In this document: piece by piece, positions 27,064 to 37,800 of the stretch
Layout of the letters: each line of letters opens with the position of its first letter
Numbering within the stretch: the first letter of the stretch is position 1
DNA from: an uncultured Caldilineaceae bacterium
GTDB lineage: Bacteria; Chloroflexota; Anaerolineae; Caldilineales; Caldilineaceae
Length of the DNA stretch: 64,000 nt
Assembly: GCA_958295915.1 (NCBI GenBank)
Contig: OY282381.1
Span: forward strand, 4,300,722-4,364,721
Direction of reading: 5' to 3'
The notes under the pieces: generated by a model
Database searches by the model: none
What the model saw: only the letters and a program-made list of their open reading frames with translations
What the model was told of the DNA's origin: nothing
Position numbers and translations under genes: made by a program

Positions 27064-27954
27064 TCAGCCCTTGATCGAGCCAAGCATAATGCCCTTGACG
27101 AAGTAGCGCTGAATGAAAGGGTAGATCATCAGAATCGGCAGGGTGGTGATCACGATCATGGCAGCCTTGAGAGACTCTGCCGGAGGCGGGTCAGCAAGTT
27201 CAGTCATTTCCGCCAACCCTGAGTAGTCGCTGTATTGGCCGGCGCCGTATTCCAGAATGCCGCGCAGGATCAACTGCAGGGGCAACTTTCGCGTATCGTT
27301 GATGTAGATGGCCGCATCGAACCAGGCGTTCCAATGCATGACCGCGTACCAGAGGCCGATGGTGGCGATAACCGGCATGGAGAGGGGAAGGATGACGCGT
27401 ACCAGAACCACCAATGGGCTGGCGCCGTCCATAATTGCCGCCTCTTCCAGCTCTTCCGGGATGGCCAGCATGAAGTTGCGCATGATCAGCAGCCACCAAG
27501 GGTTGATCAGGGGCGGCAAAATCATAGACCAGAAACTGTCCAACAGGTTTAGCTTCTCCACCAGTACAAAGTTGGGAATCAGGCCGCCGTGAAAAAGCAT
27601 AGTGAAGAAGATGAACATGGTGAGGGGCACGCGGCCGTACAGCTTGCGCTTGGAGAGCACATACGCCAGCGGAAATGTAAAGAGCAGGTTGAGACCAGTG
27701 CCGACAATGACGCGGGCAGCGGTTACAAAATAGGCGTTGATCACGATAGATCCCTGGCCCAGCAGCATCTGATAGGAGTTCAGCACCGGCTGTCTGGGAT
27801 AGAGGATGAATAGCCCCCGAGTGGCGTACTCTTTGCCGCTAATCAGGGATGTGGAGACCACAGACAAGAAAGGAAGCAGAAACAGTAAGGTCAGAACAAT
27901 CAGTATGGCTATATTGAAAAAGTTGAACAGCCTTTCATCGCGGGAAAATTGCAT
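27064..27954 (-). CDS. Carbohydrate ABC transporter permease, LplC/YtcP (MalG-like) type
   Basis: 296 residues, six membrane segments. EAA loop [22 protein letters not shown], then [18 protein letters not shown] as in LplC/YtcP-type permeases for complex polysaccharide breakdown products. Start at 27954 ([13 protein letters not shown]) has GGAGGG just upstream. Its start codon overlaps the end of the partner permease. Last gene of the sulfatase-binding protein-permease cluster; the pyrimidine genes follow after 65 bp. Confidence 0.92.
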   Translation of the reverse strand: MQFSRDERLFNFFNIAILIVLTLLFLLPFLSVVSTSLISGKEYATRGLFILYPRQPVLNSYQMLLGQGSIVINAYFVTAARVIVGTGLNLLFTFPLAYVLSKRKLYGRVPLTMFIFFTMLFHGGLIPNFVLVEKLNLLDSFWSMILPPLINPWWLLIMRNFMLAIPEELEEAAIMDGASPLVVLVRVILPLSMPVIATIGLWYAVMHWNAWFDAAIYINDTRKLPLQLILRGILEYGAGQYSDYSGLAEMTELADPPPAESLKAAMIVITTLPILMIYPFIQRYFVKGIMLGSIKG

Positions 27955-27964
27955 AGTGGCCCTC

Positions 27965-28957
27965 CTACCAAAGTCCTTCCTGTCCAAGGCGTTGGGCAAC
28001 CTTGTTGGCCATGTACATCAAAATGAGGGCCAGAATGGATTTGAATAAGCCTACGGCCGCGCCAAAGGAGTATTGCCTGCCGATCAGCCCCGCGCGGTAG
28101 ACATAGGTATCGATAATGTCGGAAACCGCGTATACCGACGGTGAATACAGGAGCAGTATCTGCTCGAAGCCAGCGTTGAGCATGCCGCCGATGCGGAAGA
28201 TCAGAGTGATGACGATGGCGAAGGAGATGCTGGGTAGCGTGACATACCACATGCGTTGGAAACGATTGGCCCCATCCATGGCTGCCGCTTCATACATCTC
28301 CGGGTTGATGGTCGCCATAGCCGCCAAATAGATGATGCTGTTCCAGCCGGCCTGCTGCCAGATGTCCATGGTCACCAGAATAGAGCGAAATAGCGTCGGA
28401 TCTGTGAGAAAGGCTTTGGGTTCCCCCCCCAGAGCCACAACCAGCTGATTCAACAATCCGCCCTGGGGTGTCAACATGGCTCGGACGATACCGGCCGCTA
28501 CCACCATAGAGAAAAAATGGGGCAGGTAGGAGATCGTCTGGACCGTGCGCTGAAACAGGCGCATCCGCAGTTCGTTGATCATCAGAGCCAGGATAATGGG
28601 CAGAGGGAAGCCGAAGATCAGCTTGTAGAGGCTGATAACGACCGTGTTGCGCATCACATTCCAGAAGAAGATGGAGTCGAAAAAATTGCGGAAATGCTTT
28701 AATCCCACCCAGCGATCCATGCTGAACATGGCATCGATCCCCAAGAACGGATCATAGTCCTGGAAAGCGATGATCACGCCGACCATGGGGAGATACTGAA
28801 AAATCACGAAATAGAGCAGAGGCAGCGCGGCCAGGGCATAGAGAAAACGATCGCGCTTGATCTGTCGCCACGCCTCGCGAAACCCTCGTCGTTCCGTATA
28901 GGCAGAGGAGGCCGGAGTTACACCCACGCCTAACTGCTCGCCGCCAGTCTGTTGCAT
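27965..28957 (-). CDS. Carbohydrate ABC transporter permease, LplB/YteP (MalF-like) type
   Basis: 330 residues. The opening KRDRFLYALAALPLLYFVIFQYLPMVGVIIAFQDYDP is characteristic of LplB/YteP permeases; the EAA loop reads EMYEAAAMDGANRFQRMWYVTLP. It pairs with the permease downstream and with the two binding proteins upstream. No ATPase gene is present. Confidence 0.93.
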   Translation of the reverse strand: MQQTGGEQLGVGVTPASSAYTERRGFREAWRQIKRDRFLYALAALPLLYFVIFQYLPMVGVIIAFQDYDPFLGIDAMFSMDRWVGLKHFRNFFDSIFFWNVMRNTVVISLYKLIFGFPLPIILALMINELRMRLFQRTVQTISYLPHFFSMVVAAGIVRAMLTPQGGLLNQLVVALGGEPKAFLTDPTLFRSILVTMDIWQQAGWNSIIYLAAMATINPEMYEAAAMDGANRFQRMWYVTLPSISFAIVITLIFRIGGMLNAGFEQILLLYSPSVYAVSDIIDTYVYRAGLIGRQYSFGAAVGLFKSILALILMYMANKVAQRLGQEGLW

Positions 28958-29033
28958 CTGTCAACCTCCAAACATGCCAGCCTACGAGGGTCCATCTGTC
29001 AGATCAACCAGACCTGACAGATGGAGATATGGT

Positions 29034-30599
29034 TCAGACAGGGTGATAAAGTCGGAACTGCTCAGTGTAGAGTTCGCTCCAGCGTTGCAGACCGGCCCCG
29101 TTCAACTCCTCGACAAAGCTGCTCCACTCAGACAGGGGGCGAACGCCAGTGATGAACTTGATGCTCTCTTCATCCACAAAACGCTCGAAGTCCGGTTCAC
29201 CGGGGAACCTGTCGCGGATGGCGGTGCGGTCGTAGGGTACGTCGAAGTCCACGGGCATGCGTCCGCCCTCATACTGATTCCAGTAGGTGTTGATGTGCTG
29301 CCAGTGGCGGTTCCATCCGATACTGCCATCCTCCAACTCCAGTTTGACAGCAGTGGCCCATGTTTCCGGACCCAGACCCAAGGTAATCTGGAAGTCTCGC
29401 GAATACTTCTGTTCGCACACAGGGCTGCCTGCGGTGAACTGGCGAGCCATCTTCTGTTCCTTGTCTATCCATTCCCAGTCCTCGCCAGGAATGCCCCAAG
29501 AGGCAATCAGGTAGTTGGTCACATCGTCGGGCCCGCCTTCGTAAATCCAGTTGACGTAGCGGATCACCGCATCAGGAGTCTTGGATTTGCGCGGGATCAT
29601 GTAGGCGGTGTTGGAACCGGCGTTATTGGTCTTGGCTCGCCCTGACGGACCGTTGATGACCAGTGCAAGCGCATAGTCCTCCTCCACATAGCCCGCGTCC
29701 CGGCGAATCTGATCCCACCAGCCGGTAATGCGTGAATACCAGCCCAACCACAAGCCAATGGTCAGGGTCTTGAGCATGGACCGGTAGTCCGGGTTGGCAA
29801 AGGATTCCTGCTGCATCCAGCCAGCCTCCCACCATTCATTCATCTTGGCCAGCCAGGTCTCGTAACCCGGTTGCAGTTCGGCCGGTTTGAGCATGTTGTC
29901 GGCCGGATCGATCCAGCGGGAAAAGCCGTATTCGGTAAAGGCCCCCAATGTGTTGTACATCAGGTGACTGCGGCCCATGGTTGTGATGACCGCTTCCGGA
30001 TGATTGCTCTGCATGGCCACAAAGGCCTCTTCCATTCCCTCCCAGGTATCAGGCATATCCAGGCCAGCTTCGGCCAGCCAGTCGCTGCGGAAGAAGGGGA
30101 AATGTGTGTGACCCATCAGACCCAAACGCGGGTACCCCCAAGTAGTGCCCTCAAAGTCCTTCATCATCTTCCAGTCCAGCTCCGAATGACCAGCCAGGAT
30201 GTTCTGACCTTCCTGCTCCAGCAATTCATCCAATGGCAAGGTGATGCCCTTGAAATCGGGCCACGTTCCCTCGAAGATATCCAGGGGCTGGGTTCCGGAA
30301 GCCAGCAAAAGATTGAGCTTTTCCGTTCTGGCCGCGCCCGGCGGCAGGATGTAGGCATTCACGAGGATGCCGGTCAGGTCAAGAAGGTGCTGTCGCACAG
30401 CCTCAGTGCGTTCTGGACTGCCGCCGCCAGGACACGGGGTGGAAACCGCGAACCAGACTTCGGGCGTTTCCATGGCCGCGGCGCCATCGCCGGCCTCTTG
30501 GGGCGCCGCCGGCGGCGCGCAGGCAGCCAGCGCCGCTCCGGCAGCCGCCAGACCCATGCCCTGCAGCATCTGGCGTCGATTCAGCTTTGGGGTCGACAT
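29034..30599 (-). CDS. Extracellular solute-binding lipoprotein (LplA-like), copy 1
   Basis: 521 residues. Tat-like NRRQMLQGMGLAAAG signal followed by lipobox LAAC. The body has DWLAEAGLDMPDTWEGMEEAF and other features of polysaccharide-oligomer binding proteins. It is clearly paralogous to the next gene upstream, sharing long identical stretches (TWGYPRLGLMGHTHFPFF versus TWGYPRLGLMGHTHFCFF). Start at 30599 is set by the signal peptide and AGGAAA upstream. Closest binding protein to the permeases. Confidence 0.92.
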   Translation of the reverse strand: MSTPKLNRRQMLQGMGLAAAGAALAACAPPAAPQEAGDGAAAMETPEVWFAVSTPCPGGGSPERTEAVRQHLLDLTGILVNAYILPPGAARTEKLNLLLASGTQPLDIFEGTWPDFKGITLPLDELLEQEGQNILAGHSELDWKMMKDFEGTTWGYPRLGLMGHTHFPFFRSDWLAEAGLDMPDTWEGMEEAFVAMQSNHPEAVITTMGRSHLMYNTLGAFTEYGFSRWIDPADNMLKPAELQPGYETWLAKMNEWWEAGWMQQESFANPDYRSMLKTLTIGLWLGWYSRITGWWDQIRRDAGYVEEDYALALVINGPSGRAKTNNAGSNTAYMIPRKSKTPDAVIRYVNWIYEGGPDDVTNYLIASWGIPGEDWEWIDKEQKMARQFTAGSPVCEQKYSRDFQITLGLGPETWATAVKLELEDGSIGWNRHWQHINTYWNQYEGGRMPVDFDVPYDRTAIRDRFPGEPDFERFVDEESIKFITGVRPLSEWSSFVEELNGAGLQRWSELYTEQFRLYHPV

Positions 30600-30635
30600 T
30601 GTTCGTTTTCCTTTCTTTATGGATTCTGATAAATA

Positions 30636-30690
30636 AACTGCAGTTGCCAGTGACCAGTGCTGACCACCGGCAACTGACCACTGACCAAAT
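30636..30690. repeat. Family A repeat between the paralogous binding protein genes
   Basis: CTGCAGTTGCCAGTGACCAG and CCGGCAACTGACCACTGACC face each other. It begins just after the stop of the upstream gene. Confidence 0.7.
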
Positions 30691-30693
30691 GGT

Positions 30694-32247
30694 TTAGGCA
30701 GGATGGTACTGGCGATACTGCTCCGTATGCAACTCGCTCCACTTGTCCAGACCCGCCCGCTTGAGGGCATCCATGAAGTTGCTCCATTCAGACATAGGCT
30801 GCACGCCGGTGATGAATTTGATCGATTCCTCCTCTACGAGCCGCTGAAAATCGGCCAGTCCGGGGTATTGGTCGCTAATGGCCGCAAGATCGTAGGGTAC
30901 ATCGTAGTCAATGGGCATCTTGCCCAGGTCGAAACGATCATTATAGGCGACTGTGTGGGAGCTCTGGCGCCCAGCCCTACCGTCATCCAGCACCCTGATG
31001 ACATGGGGCTCAGTGCCCATGCCTTTGACATTGTAAAAGTCATAGGCATACTTCTGCTCGCAAGGCGCCGTGGCCGGAATCAGGGAGCGGTAGTGGCCCT
31101 GTTCCTTATCATGCCATTCCCAATCCACCCCTTCAATGCCCTGGCGTATACTGACAAGATTGGTGGCATCGTCGGGCAGGCCCTGGTAGCACCAATCAGC
31201 GTAGCGAATGACGGCCTCCGGGTGCTCCGCCTTGCGGGGAATCATATAGGCAGCGTTGCCGCCCACGTTGTTGGTCTTGGCTAACCCCTTTGGGCCGGTC
31301 ATGGTTTCGGGAAAATCATAGTCGATGTCGCTATAGCCCGCGTCCAACCTGATCTGTTCCCACCAGATGGTCATGCGCGAATACCAGCCCAGCCAAGAGC
31401 CGATGGTCAACGTCTTCAGCATCGCCCGGAAGTCAGGATTGGCAAAGGTCTCCTCCTGAAACCAGCCTTTCTGCCACCATTCGTTCATCTTGGCCACCCA
31501 TTCCTGGTAGCCCGGATGGGTCTCCACCGGCTTGATCATGTTGTCGGCCGGATCGACCCAGTTGGAGTTGCCCTCCTCCACGAAGGCCCCAAGTGTATTG
31601 TTCATAATGTTCCGGCGTCCGTTGGTAGCCACCACCGATTCGGGGTGCAGCTCTCTGAAGGCGGCGATCGTTTCTTCCATGCCACCCCAGGTGTCGGGCA
31701 TCTCCAGGCCGGCCTCGTCCAACCAATCGCTGCGGAAGAAGCAAAAATGGGTATGCCCCATCAGCCCCAAGCGCGGGTACCCCCAAGTGACCCCTTCAAA
31801 GTCCTTCATGCGTGCCCAGGCGAAGTCGTTGTTCAGAGCCAGGACGTTCTGGCCGTGCTGTTCCAGCAGATCATCCAGAGGCATAATAATGCCCTTGAAG
31901 TCAGGCCATTGCCCCTCGAACAGATCCAGTGGCTGGGTTCCCGATGCCAGGATCAGGTTCAGCTTCTCAATCTGAGCGGCTCCTGGCGGTACCAGGTAAA
32001 CCTGCACCAGAACACCGGTCTCGTCCAGGATCCGCTGACGAACGGCGTCGGTCTTTTCGGGATTGCCGCCCCCAGGACAGGCCGGCTGCCCTTGGAATAC
32101 CCAGACTTCAGCCGTCTCTGCGGTCTCCGCCATGTCGCCAGCCCCTTGGGGCGCGGCCGGCGGCGCGCAAGCGGCCAGCACTGCGCCTGTGGTCGCCAAT
32201 CCCATACCCTGCAGAAAATGACGTCTGCTTAGCGTTCGGTTGGACAT
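30694..32247 (-). CDS. Extracellular solute-binding lipoprotein (LplA-like), copy 2
   Basis: 517 residues. Signal LSRRHFLQGMGLATTGAVLAAC holds a twin-arginine motif and lipobox. AGAGGAG lies 8 bases before the ATG. Highly similar to the neighbouring copy through the whole length, differing most in the last third, where ligand contacts and surface loops vary. Two binding proteins with one permease pair suggest that the system accepts two related glycans, or that one copy is a recent duplicate. Confidence 0.92.
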   Translation of the reverse strand: MSNRTLSRRHFLQGMGLATTGAVLAACAPPAAPQGAGDMAETAETAEVWVFQGQPACPGGGNPEKTDAVRQRILDETGVLVQVYLVPPGAAQIEKLNLILASGTQPLDLFEGQWPDFKGIIMPLDDLLEQHGQNVLALNNDFAWARMKDFEGVTWGYPRLGLMGHTHFCFFRSDWLDEAGLEMPDTWGGMEETIAAFRELHPESVVATNGRRNIMNNTLGAFVEEGNSNWVDPADNMIKPVETHPGYQEWVAKMNEWWQKGWFQEETFANPDFRAMLKTLTIGSWLGWYSRMTIWWEQIRLDAGYSDIDYDFPETMTGPKGLAKTNNVGGNAAYMIPRKAEHPEAVIRYADWCYQGLPDDATNLVSIRQGIEGVDWEWHDKEQGHYRSLIPATAPCEQKYAYDFYNVKGMGTEPHVIRVLDDGRAGRQSSHTVAYNDRFDLGKMPIDYDVPYDLAAISDQYPGLADFQRLVEEESIKFITGVQPMSEWSNFMDALKRAGLDKWSELHTEQYRQYHPA

Positions 32248-32277
32248 GTGATCTCTCCTCTCTTGCGGTGTGTTAAA

Positions 32278-32332
32278 GTGAGAACTGCAGTGATCAGTAG
32301 TTCGTGGCCAGCGCCACTGGCCACTGGTTTAT
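32278..32332. repeat. Family A repeat at the sulfatase 3' end
   Basis: GAGAACTGCAGTGATCAG, then inverted CCAGCGCCACTGG. Read on the minus strand it encodes the sulfatase tail NQWPVALATNY and its stop. Confidence 0.75.
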
Positions 32333-33721
32333 GTGCGCCCTTGCGATACCATCGCGCTGCTGGTTCTCCTTGGCGCGTCGATCGACTTCATCGGGATCCA
32401 ATCTGGCCAGCAACTCCTGATGTAAGTCCGCCTGCACAGACGCCCAATCGGGATGGCCGGCCAGGTCCGTGAACTCATTGGGATCGGCATCCAAATCAAA
32501 GAGTTGCGGCGGCGAGCCCACGTAGTAGTTGTATTTGAAATGGCCCTTTTTCACCATGTATCCGGCATCGAGCATGCCTTGGGCATGATACTCGGCCACA
32601 GCCACCCAGTTTGGGTCGGAGAGACCATCGCGCAGGGATGGCAACAGGCTCCGCCCTCGCAACCCGTAATCATATGAATCACACTCTGGCATAGGCGTAG
32701 CGGCCAGATCCAGCAACGTGGGCATGATGTCGACCAGGCTGACGTTTGCCGCGATCCGAACCCCTTCCGCCAGATCAGGGCCTCTGGCAATGAGCGGCAC
32801 GCCTACCGCTGCCTCGTAGAAACACTGCTTTTGCCAGAGGCCATGTTGCCCTGCCATCTCGCCATGATCGCTGAGATAGATAACCACCGTGTTCTCCTGC
32901 AGAGCTGAACCGTCGACCGTGTCCAACAGGCGGCCTATATGCTCGTCGGTCAGCGTCACCAGAGCATAGTAACTGGCCAGAGCGGTACGGGTGATCTCCT
33001 GTGGCAGGGGCTTGTCATTGCGTAAAAAGTAGCGTAATTGTTGAATGGCCGGGTGCTGCGTTTCCACCGTCTCTCCTCCCAGATCAGGAAGGATAACCCG
33101 GTCGGTCGGGTAGCGGTCAAAGTACGCCTGCGGTACCCACAGAGGGAAGTGCGGATACATAAAGCTGGCTACTAAGCACCACGGCTTCGCCCTCGGCTGG
33201 TCCGCCTTGTCCCGCAGGAAGCGCTCGCTCAGGTCCGCGACAGTGCGATCGTAGGCCAGCCAGCGGGCCGGGCCGGGACCGCATTCCGTAACGTGGGAAT
33301 CGCTCTTCCGCCGCGCCTGCGCAGTGCGCTGGGGCTTCTGGTGAAAGTGGGTCCACTGGGTCATATCGTCGAAGAGCCGCCGCCCGAAGCCGTGGAGGCG
33401 ATCCGGGCCGATCATGTGCATGCGCCCACAGAGGGTGGTCTCATACCCTGCCGCCTCCAGGTAATGGGCAAAAGTCGGTATCTCAGAGGCCAGCGGCGAC
33501 CCATTGTCAAAAACATTCACATCGGAAGCGTATCGCCCGCTGAGAAACGACATGCGCGAGGGAACGCAGATGGGGTTGTTGCAATAGGCATTATCGAAGA
33601 TCACGCCCTCGCTGGCCAAGCGGTCCAGGTTGGGCGTCTGCGCAACCGGATGTCCGTAGCAGCCGGTCACAGCCGCATCGTGCTCGTCGCTCATGATCAG
33701 CAGAATGTTCGGTCGTCGCAT
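32294..33721 (-). CDS. Sulfatase (arylsulfatase A-like)
   Basis: 475 residues. RPNILLIMSDEHD carries the metal ligands D12 and E13; C52 in CVPSRMSFLSGR is the cysteine to be converted to formylglycine (CxPSR motif); YLSDHGEMAGQHGLW carries further metal and substrate residues. No signal peptide, so probably cytoplasmic. It removes sulfate esters, here likely from sugars brought in by the downstream transporter, whose genes follow after 46 bp. The 11 last residues come from a family A repeat. The sulfatase-maturing enzyme is not in the window. Confidence 0.93.
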   Translation of the reverse strand: MRRPNILLIMSDEHDAAVTGCYGHPVAQTPNLDRLASEGVIFDNAYCNNPICVPSRMSFLSGRYASDVNVFDNGSPLASEIPTFAHYLEAAGYETTLCGRMHMIGPDRLHGFGRRLFDDMTQWTHFHQKPQRTAQARRKSDSHVTECGPGPARWLAYDRTVADLSERFLRDKADQPRAKPWCLVASFMYPHFPLWVPQAYFDRYPTDRVILPDLGGETVETQHPAIQQLRYFLRNDKPLPQEITRTALASYYALVTLTDEHIGRLLDTVDGSALQENTVVIYLSDHGEMAGQHGLWQKQCFYEAAVGVPLIARGPDLAEGVRIAANVSLVDIMPTLLDLAATPMPECDSYDYGLRGRSLLPSLRDGLSDPNWVAVAEYHAQGMLDAGYMVKKGHFKYNYYVGSPPQLFDLDADPNEFTDLAGHPDWASVQADLHQELLARLDPDEVDRRAKENQQRDGIARAHINQWPVALATNY

Positions 33722-34456
33722 TCAGATGCCTGTCAAACCCACAAGGTGATCCGCTAGAGATTCACTGTATAACTGGCGACAAGCAACCAGTGTGTGTTGA
33801 AGACGAACGTAGCGTTCCGTGTGCAGTAACCCCTTATCCACTATACCACAAGTCAGGTAGCGTCCCCGTTCCTGTTCGCTTCGTCCCCGCCGACAGTGTC
33901 CACATCCTCTTGCAGCAATCGCAGGAGCGTCCGGCGTTCTGCAGCGCTCATGCCTGCCAGTCGCTCTTCCGGCTAGGCGTTGTGGGGTTGGGATGGCAGG
34001 TCGTTCAACACCAGCAGCCGCACGCGCCGCAACAGAGGGAGACGGCTGCGGAAGACACCCTGCCGCTCCTCTGTGTACCCCCAGTGTACCAGCCGCGGCA
34101 TCCGTGGCGCTCAGCGCCACAGTCAGCGCCTGCTCCGCAGGCAACTTCTGCGCCTGGCGGTAGAAATGGTCGTAGGCGCCCGCCTGCGCCAGGACCGTCT
34201 CGTTCACCGATTCCGTATACTTGAACTCCAGCAGCACATGGCCGGCCGCGCTATCGCGCACGCCATCCGGCAGCCGTGCCCGTTGCGACGCGCTCCACGT
34301 CTCTCCCTCACGCCGCATGAGAAGAATATCCGCTTTGGGCGACTCGCTCAGGAGATCCACCTCGATGTTCACGCTGATCTGCACCGGCGTCAGGGACAAC
34401 TGCAAGAGCGTGCCGAGGAGCTGATGGGACTGGGAGAGGGCCGCTTTCCTGGTCAT
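33722..34456 (-). pseudogene. Frameshifted PD-(D/E)xK-like (Rpn/transposase-associated nuclease type) gene
   Basis: The first about 122 residues look coherent: ADILLMRREGETW and HVLLEFKYTESVNE, with D and E-x-K placed as in PD-(D/E)xK folds. Past about 34098 the frame turns into low-complexity arginine/alanine text, while another minus-strand frame continues sensibly (MPRLVHWGYTEERQGVFR, then LLVLNDLPSQPHN) to a stop near 33975, and a third frame follows with LAGMSAAERRTLLRLLQEDV. At least two frameshifts are therefore needed. Family assignment is tentative. It borders the methyltransferase-STAND cassette and may be a relic of the same island. Confidence 0.6.
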
Positions 34457-34856
34457 ACTTACAAACGCTACTCGATTTCTGTGACGATGTCAAAGAAGGG
34501 AAAATCCGCCGGGCGCATCCAGTCGCATCGTAAAGCAGTCAGACAGGAAGCGGCCGCCGCCGGCGACAGGTCTGGCCTCGGTATTTTCGGCTACTCACTG
34601 AAAGGAAACTTCACCTTCCAGCCGCTCATAGGGCAAAAATCTGTTCATCCACTGGTCAAGGTCGATCCTTCAGGCTTCACCCTGCGGCTTCTGTCGCGCG
34701 GTTGGGCGGGGATACCGCGTTAACTCTCTTTTCAAATATCAACGGAACCTAATGCTACAATGGAATTTTACCGCTGTCAACCTCCTTTTGTTGGGAGGCG
34801 TCCTGTTGGTATGATGCATCTGCTGCCCGCGAAATGGAACTCGGAAAAGAGGAACG
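34457..34856. other. 400-bp gap upstream of the methyltransferase gene
   Basis: No convincing gene. A short hairpin CCTCC/GGAGG lies at about 34776-34798 and a possible promoter is TTGTTG, 16 bp, TATGAT (about 34790-34817), 40 bp before the methyltransferase start. Both are weak guesses. Confidence 0.35.
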
Positions 34857-37800
34857 ATGAACGACAGTATCCATTCGGACGGCGCAACCTCCCAGCCTTT
34901 GGGCATCGTTGCGCCGTTCGATCACGAAATCCGCTCCGCCCTGGCTGCCCTGCCGGCGGGCGACTTCGCGGCCGCGGCGACCGACCTGCTGGCCGCCCTC
35001 GGCTACCGCAGCGAACGCACGCTGGAACTCTCCGGCGATGTGGACGACTTCAGCGCGCAGTTTCCCGCCGCGAACCCGGACACGGCCACTGAACGCGTCT
35101 TCCGCGACAACGCCCAATCCGCGCGCCTCCTCTTTCAGCTGACCGATAGCGAAATCGAGGAGGCGGCGCCAGCTTCTTTGTTCGATGCCGGCGTCTTTGA
35201 CAGAGGCAACGTCCGCAGCTTCCTGTTCATCGCCATCGAACTGCGTGGCGCTACCTACCCCCGCGGCCAGTATGCCGCATTCACCCGCGAGATAAACAAA
35301 CGGCTGGGCCAGCCCGCTGTCATCCTCTTCAGGAGCGCCGCGGACCTGCTCACCCTGGCCTTCGTGCACCGCCGCAAGCACAAGCGCGACCCCGCCCGCG
35401 TCGTGCTGGGCAGCGTCTCGCTGATACGCGAGATCGACCCCGCCAGCCCCCACCGCGCCCATCTGGACATCCTGGCCGAACTGGCCCTGGCAGACCGTCT
35501 GCGCTGGATGGAGGGGCGCGGCGCGCGGCACAACTTCGATGGCCTGCTGGCCGCCTGGCTGGACGCCCTGGACACAGAGGAGTTGAACCGGCGCTTCTAC
35601 AGAGACCTGTTCGCCTGGTTCACCCGCGCGCTCAGCGAGGCTACCTTTCCCGCCAACGAAGCCAGGACCCTGCCGGCCGAAGAGCACGTCATCCGCCTGA
35701 TCACGCGTCTGCTGTTCGTCTGGTTCATCAGGGAGTTGGACGGTGCAACCTCCCAGCCTTTGGGCATCGTTGCACCGTTCAATAAGGGACTGATCGCCGC
35801 AGACCTGTTCATCGAGGCGCGAGTCGAAAAGCTGCTGCAAGACTACGACCGCGCCTCGGGCGATTCCTACTATCGCGCGGTGCTGCAAAACCTGTTCTTC
35901 GCCACGCTGAACACCGACATCGACCAGCGACGATTCGCCGGGAAAACGAACGCCGACCACCGCAACTTTTCCCTCTATCGCTACAAGGAGGAGATTGCCG
36001 ACCCCGACGCGCTGCTGGCGCTGTTCGCGCAGACGCCCTTCATCAACGGCGGCCTGTTCGACTGCCTGGACAGCGAGGAAGCGCCCAAACAGGGCGGCTA
36101 CCGCCTCGACTGCTTCAGCGACAACGCCAACCAGCGCCGGGACTACTCCATCCCCAACCGTCTGTTCTTCGGCCCGGACGGGCTGATCCCCCTCTTCAAC
36201 CGCTACAAGTTCACGGTCGAGGAGAACACGCCCGCGGAGCAGGAGGTGGCCCTGGACCCGGAGCTGCTGGGCAAGGTCTTCGAGAACCTGCTGGCCGCCT
36301 ACAACCCCGAAACGCGCGCGAGCGCGCGCAAGCAGACCGGCTCCTACTACACGCCGCGCCCGGTGGTGGACTACATGGTGGACGAGGCTCTGGTCGCGGC
36401 TCTGGCGGAAAAGGCGCAGCCCACTGACGGCGACGCCGACTCCTGGCGCAAGCGTCTGCGCGATCTGCTGGACTACGAGGACGCGTTCAACGACGCCCAC
36501 GAACTCTTTGCCGAGAGCGAAAAAGAGAGCCTTGTGCGCGCCATCGCCGAACTCAAACTCCTCGACCCCGCGGTCGGCTCCGGCGCTTTTCCCATGGGCG
36601 CGCTACACAAGCTGACCCTGGCCTTGCGCCGCCTCGACCCCGACAACCGACGCTGGGAGCAGTTGCAGAAAGACCTGGCCTGGCGCCGCGCGGCCTCGGC
36701 CTTCGACACGCGCGATCAGCGGGAGCGCGATGCCGAACTGGCCGAAATCAGCGACACCTTCGAGCGTTACCGCGACTCCGACTTCGGGCGCAAGCTCTAT
36801 CTGATCCAGAACAGCGTCTACGGCGTGGACATTCAGACCATCGCCACCCAGATCGCCAAGCTGCGCTTCTTCATCTCCCTGGCCATCGAGCAGGAGCCCG
36901 ACCGCAACGCCGCCAACTTCGGCATCAAGCCCCTGCCCAACCTCGAAACCCGCTTTGTCGCCGCCAACACGCTGCTGGCCCTGGGCTGGACACATCGTGG
37001 CCAGATGAGCCTGGGACAGACCGACGCCGTAAACGCACTGCAGCGGGAGCTGAACGCCAACCGCGAGCGCCACTTCCACGCCGCCACGCGGCGCAAGAAG
37101 CTGGCGTGCCGGGAGAATGACCGGCAGCTGCGCGACAAACTGGCGGCAGCGTTGACACAGAGCGGCATGCTCGCCGACGACGCGCAAAGAATCGCCCGCT
37201 GGGACCCCTACGACCAGAACGCCAGCGCCGACTGGTTCGACGCCGAGTATATGTTCGGCGTCGCTGACGGCTTCGATGTGGTCATCGGCAACCCGCCCTA
37301 TGTACAGTTGCAGAAAGACGGCGGCAAGCTGGGCAAACTCTACAAGGACGCCGGCTACAAAACCTTCGCCCGCAGCGGCGACATCTACCAGCTTTTCTAT
37401 GAGAAGGGAATGAGTCTGCTGAAAACAGACGCCGGGTATGTTTGCTTCGTATCGTCCAATCAATGGATGCGCGTTGACAGCGGAAGAGTCTTGCGGAAAT
37501 TCATCGAAAATCAAAATCCGATACAATTGATCAATCTCGGCGCGGGTGTGTTTGACAGCGTAACGGTCAACACCTGTATCCTGTTAGTCAATCGGTCATC
37601 CAACAAGAACGCGCTGCAGGCAGCCGATCTGCAGCAAGCGACACAGCGATTCCCACCAACCGAATGGACGCGCATTCGCCCTGAGAATGGCGAAACGTGG
37701 ATTGTCTTGCCCAAGACGGAACAGCGCATAAAAGAGAAAATGGACATCGCAGGAACGCCGCTGAAAGAGTGGGATGTGTCTATCTATCGCGGTATCACAA

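Noticed and set aside
33834-33842. DnaA box-like TTATCCACT, possible origin
   Set aside because: A single near-match inside a decayed gene, no cluster of boxes and no dnaA or AT-rich unwinding region.
33980-34723. Plus-strand frame of 247 codons across the pseudogene and the following gap
   Set aside because: Mostly antisense to the broken nuclease-like gene, no start signal, no recognisable domain.
34755-36500. Long open frame on the minus strand (581 codons)
   Set aside because: It lies wholly opposite the methyltransferase gene, is Val/Gln/Gly-rich without domains, and is the usual antisense shadow of GC-rich coding sequence.
36603-37526. Minus-strand frame of 307 codons
   Set aside because: Antisense to the methyltransferase catalytic region, composition typical of a shadow frame.
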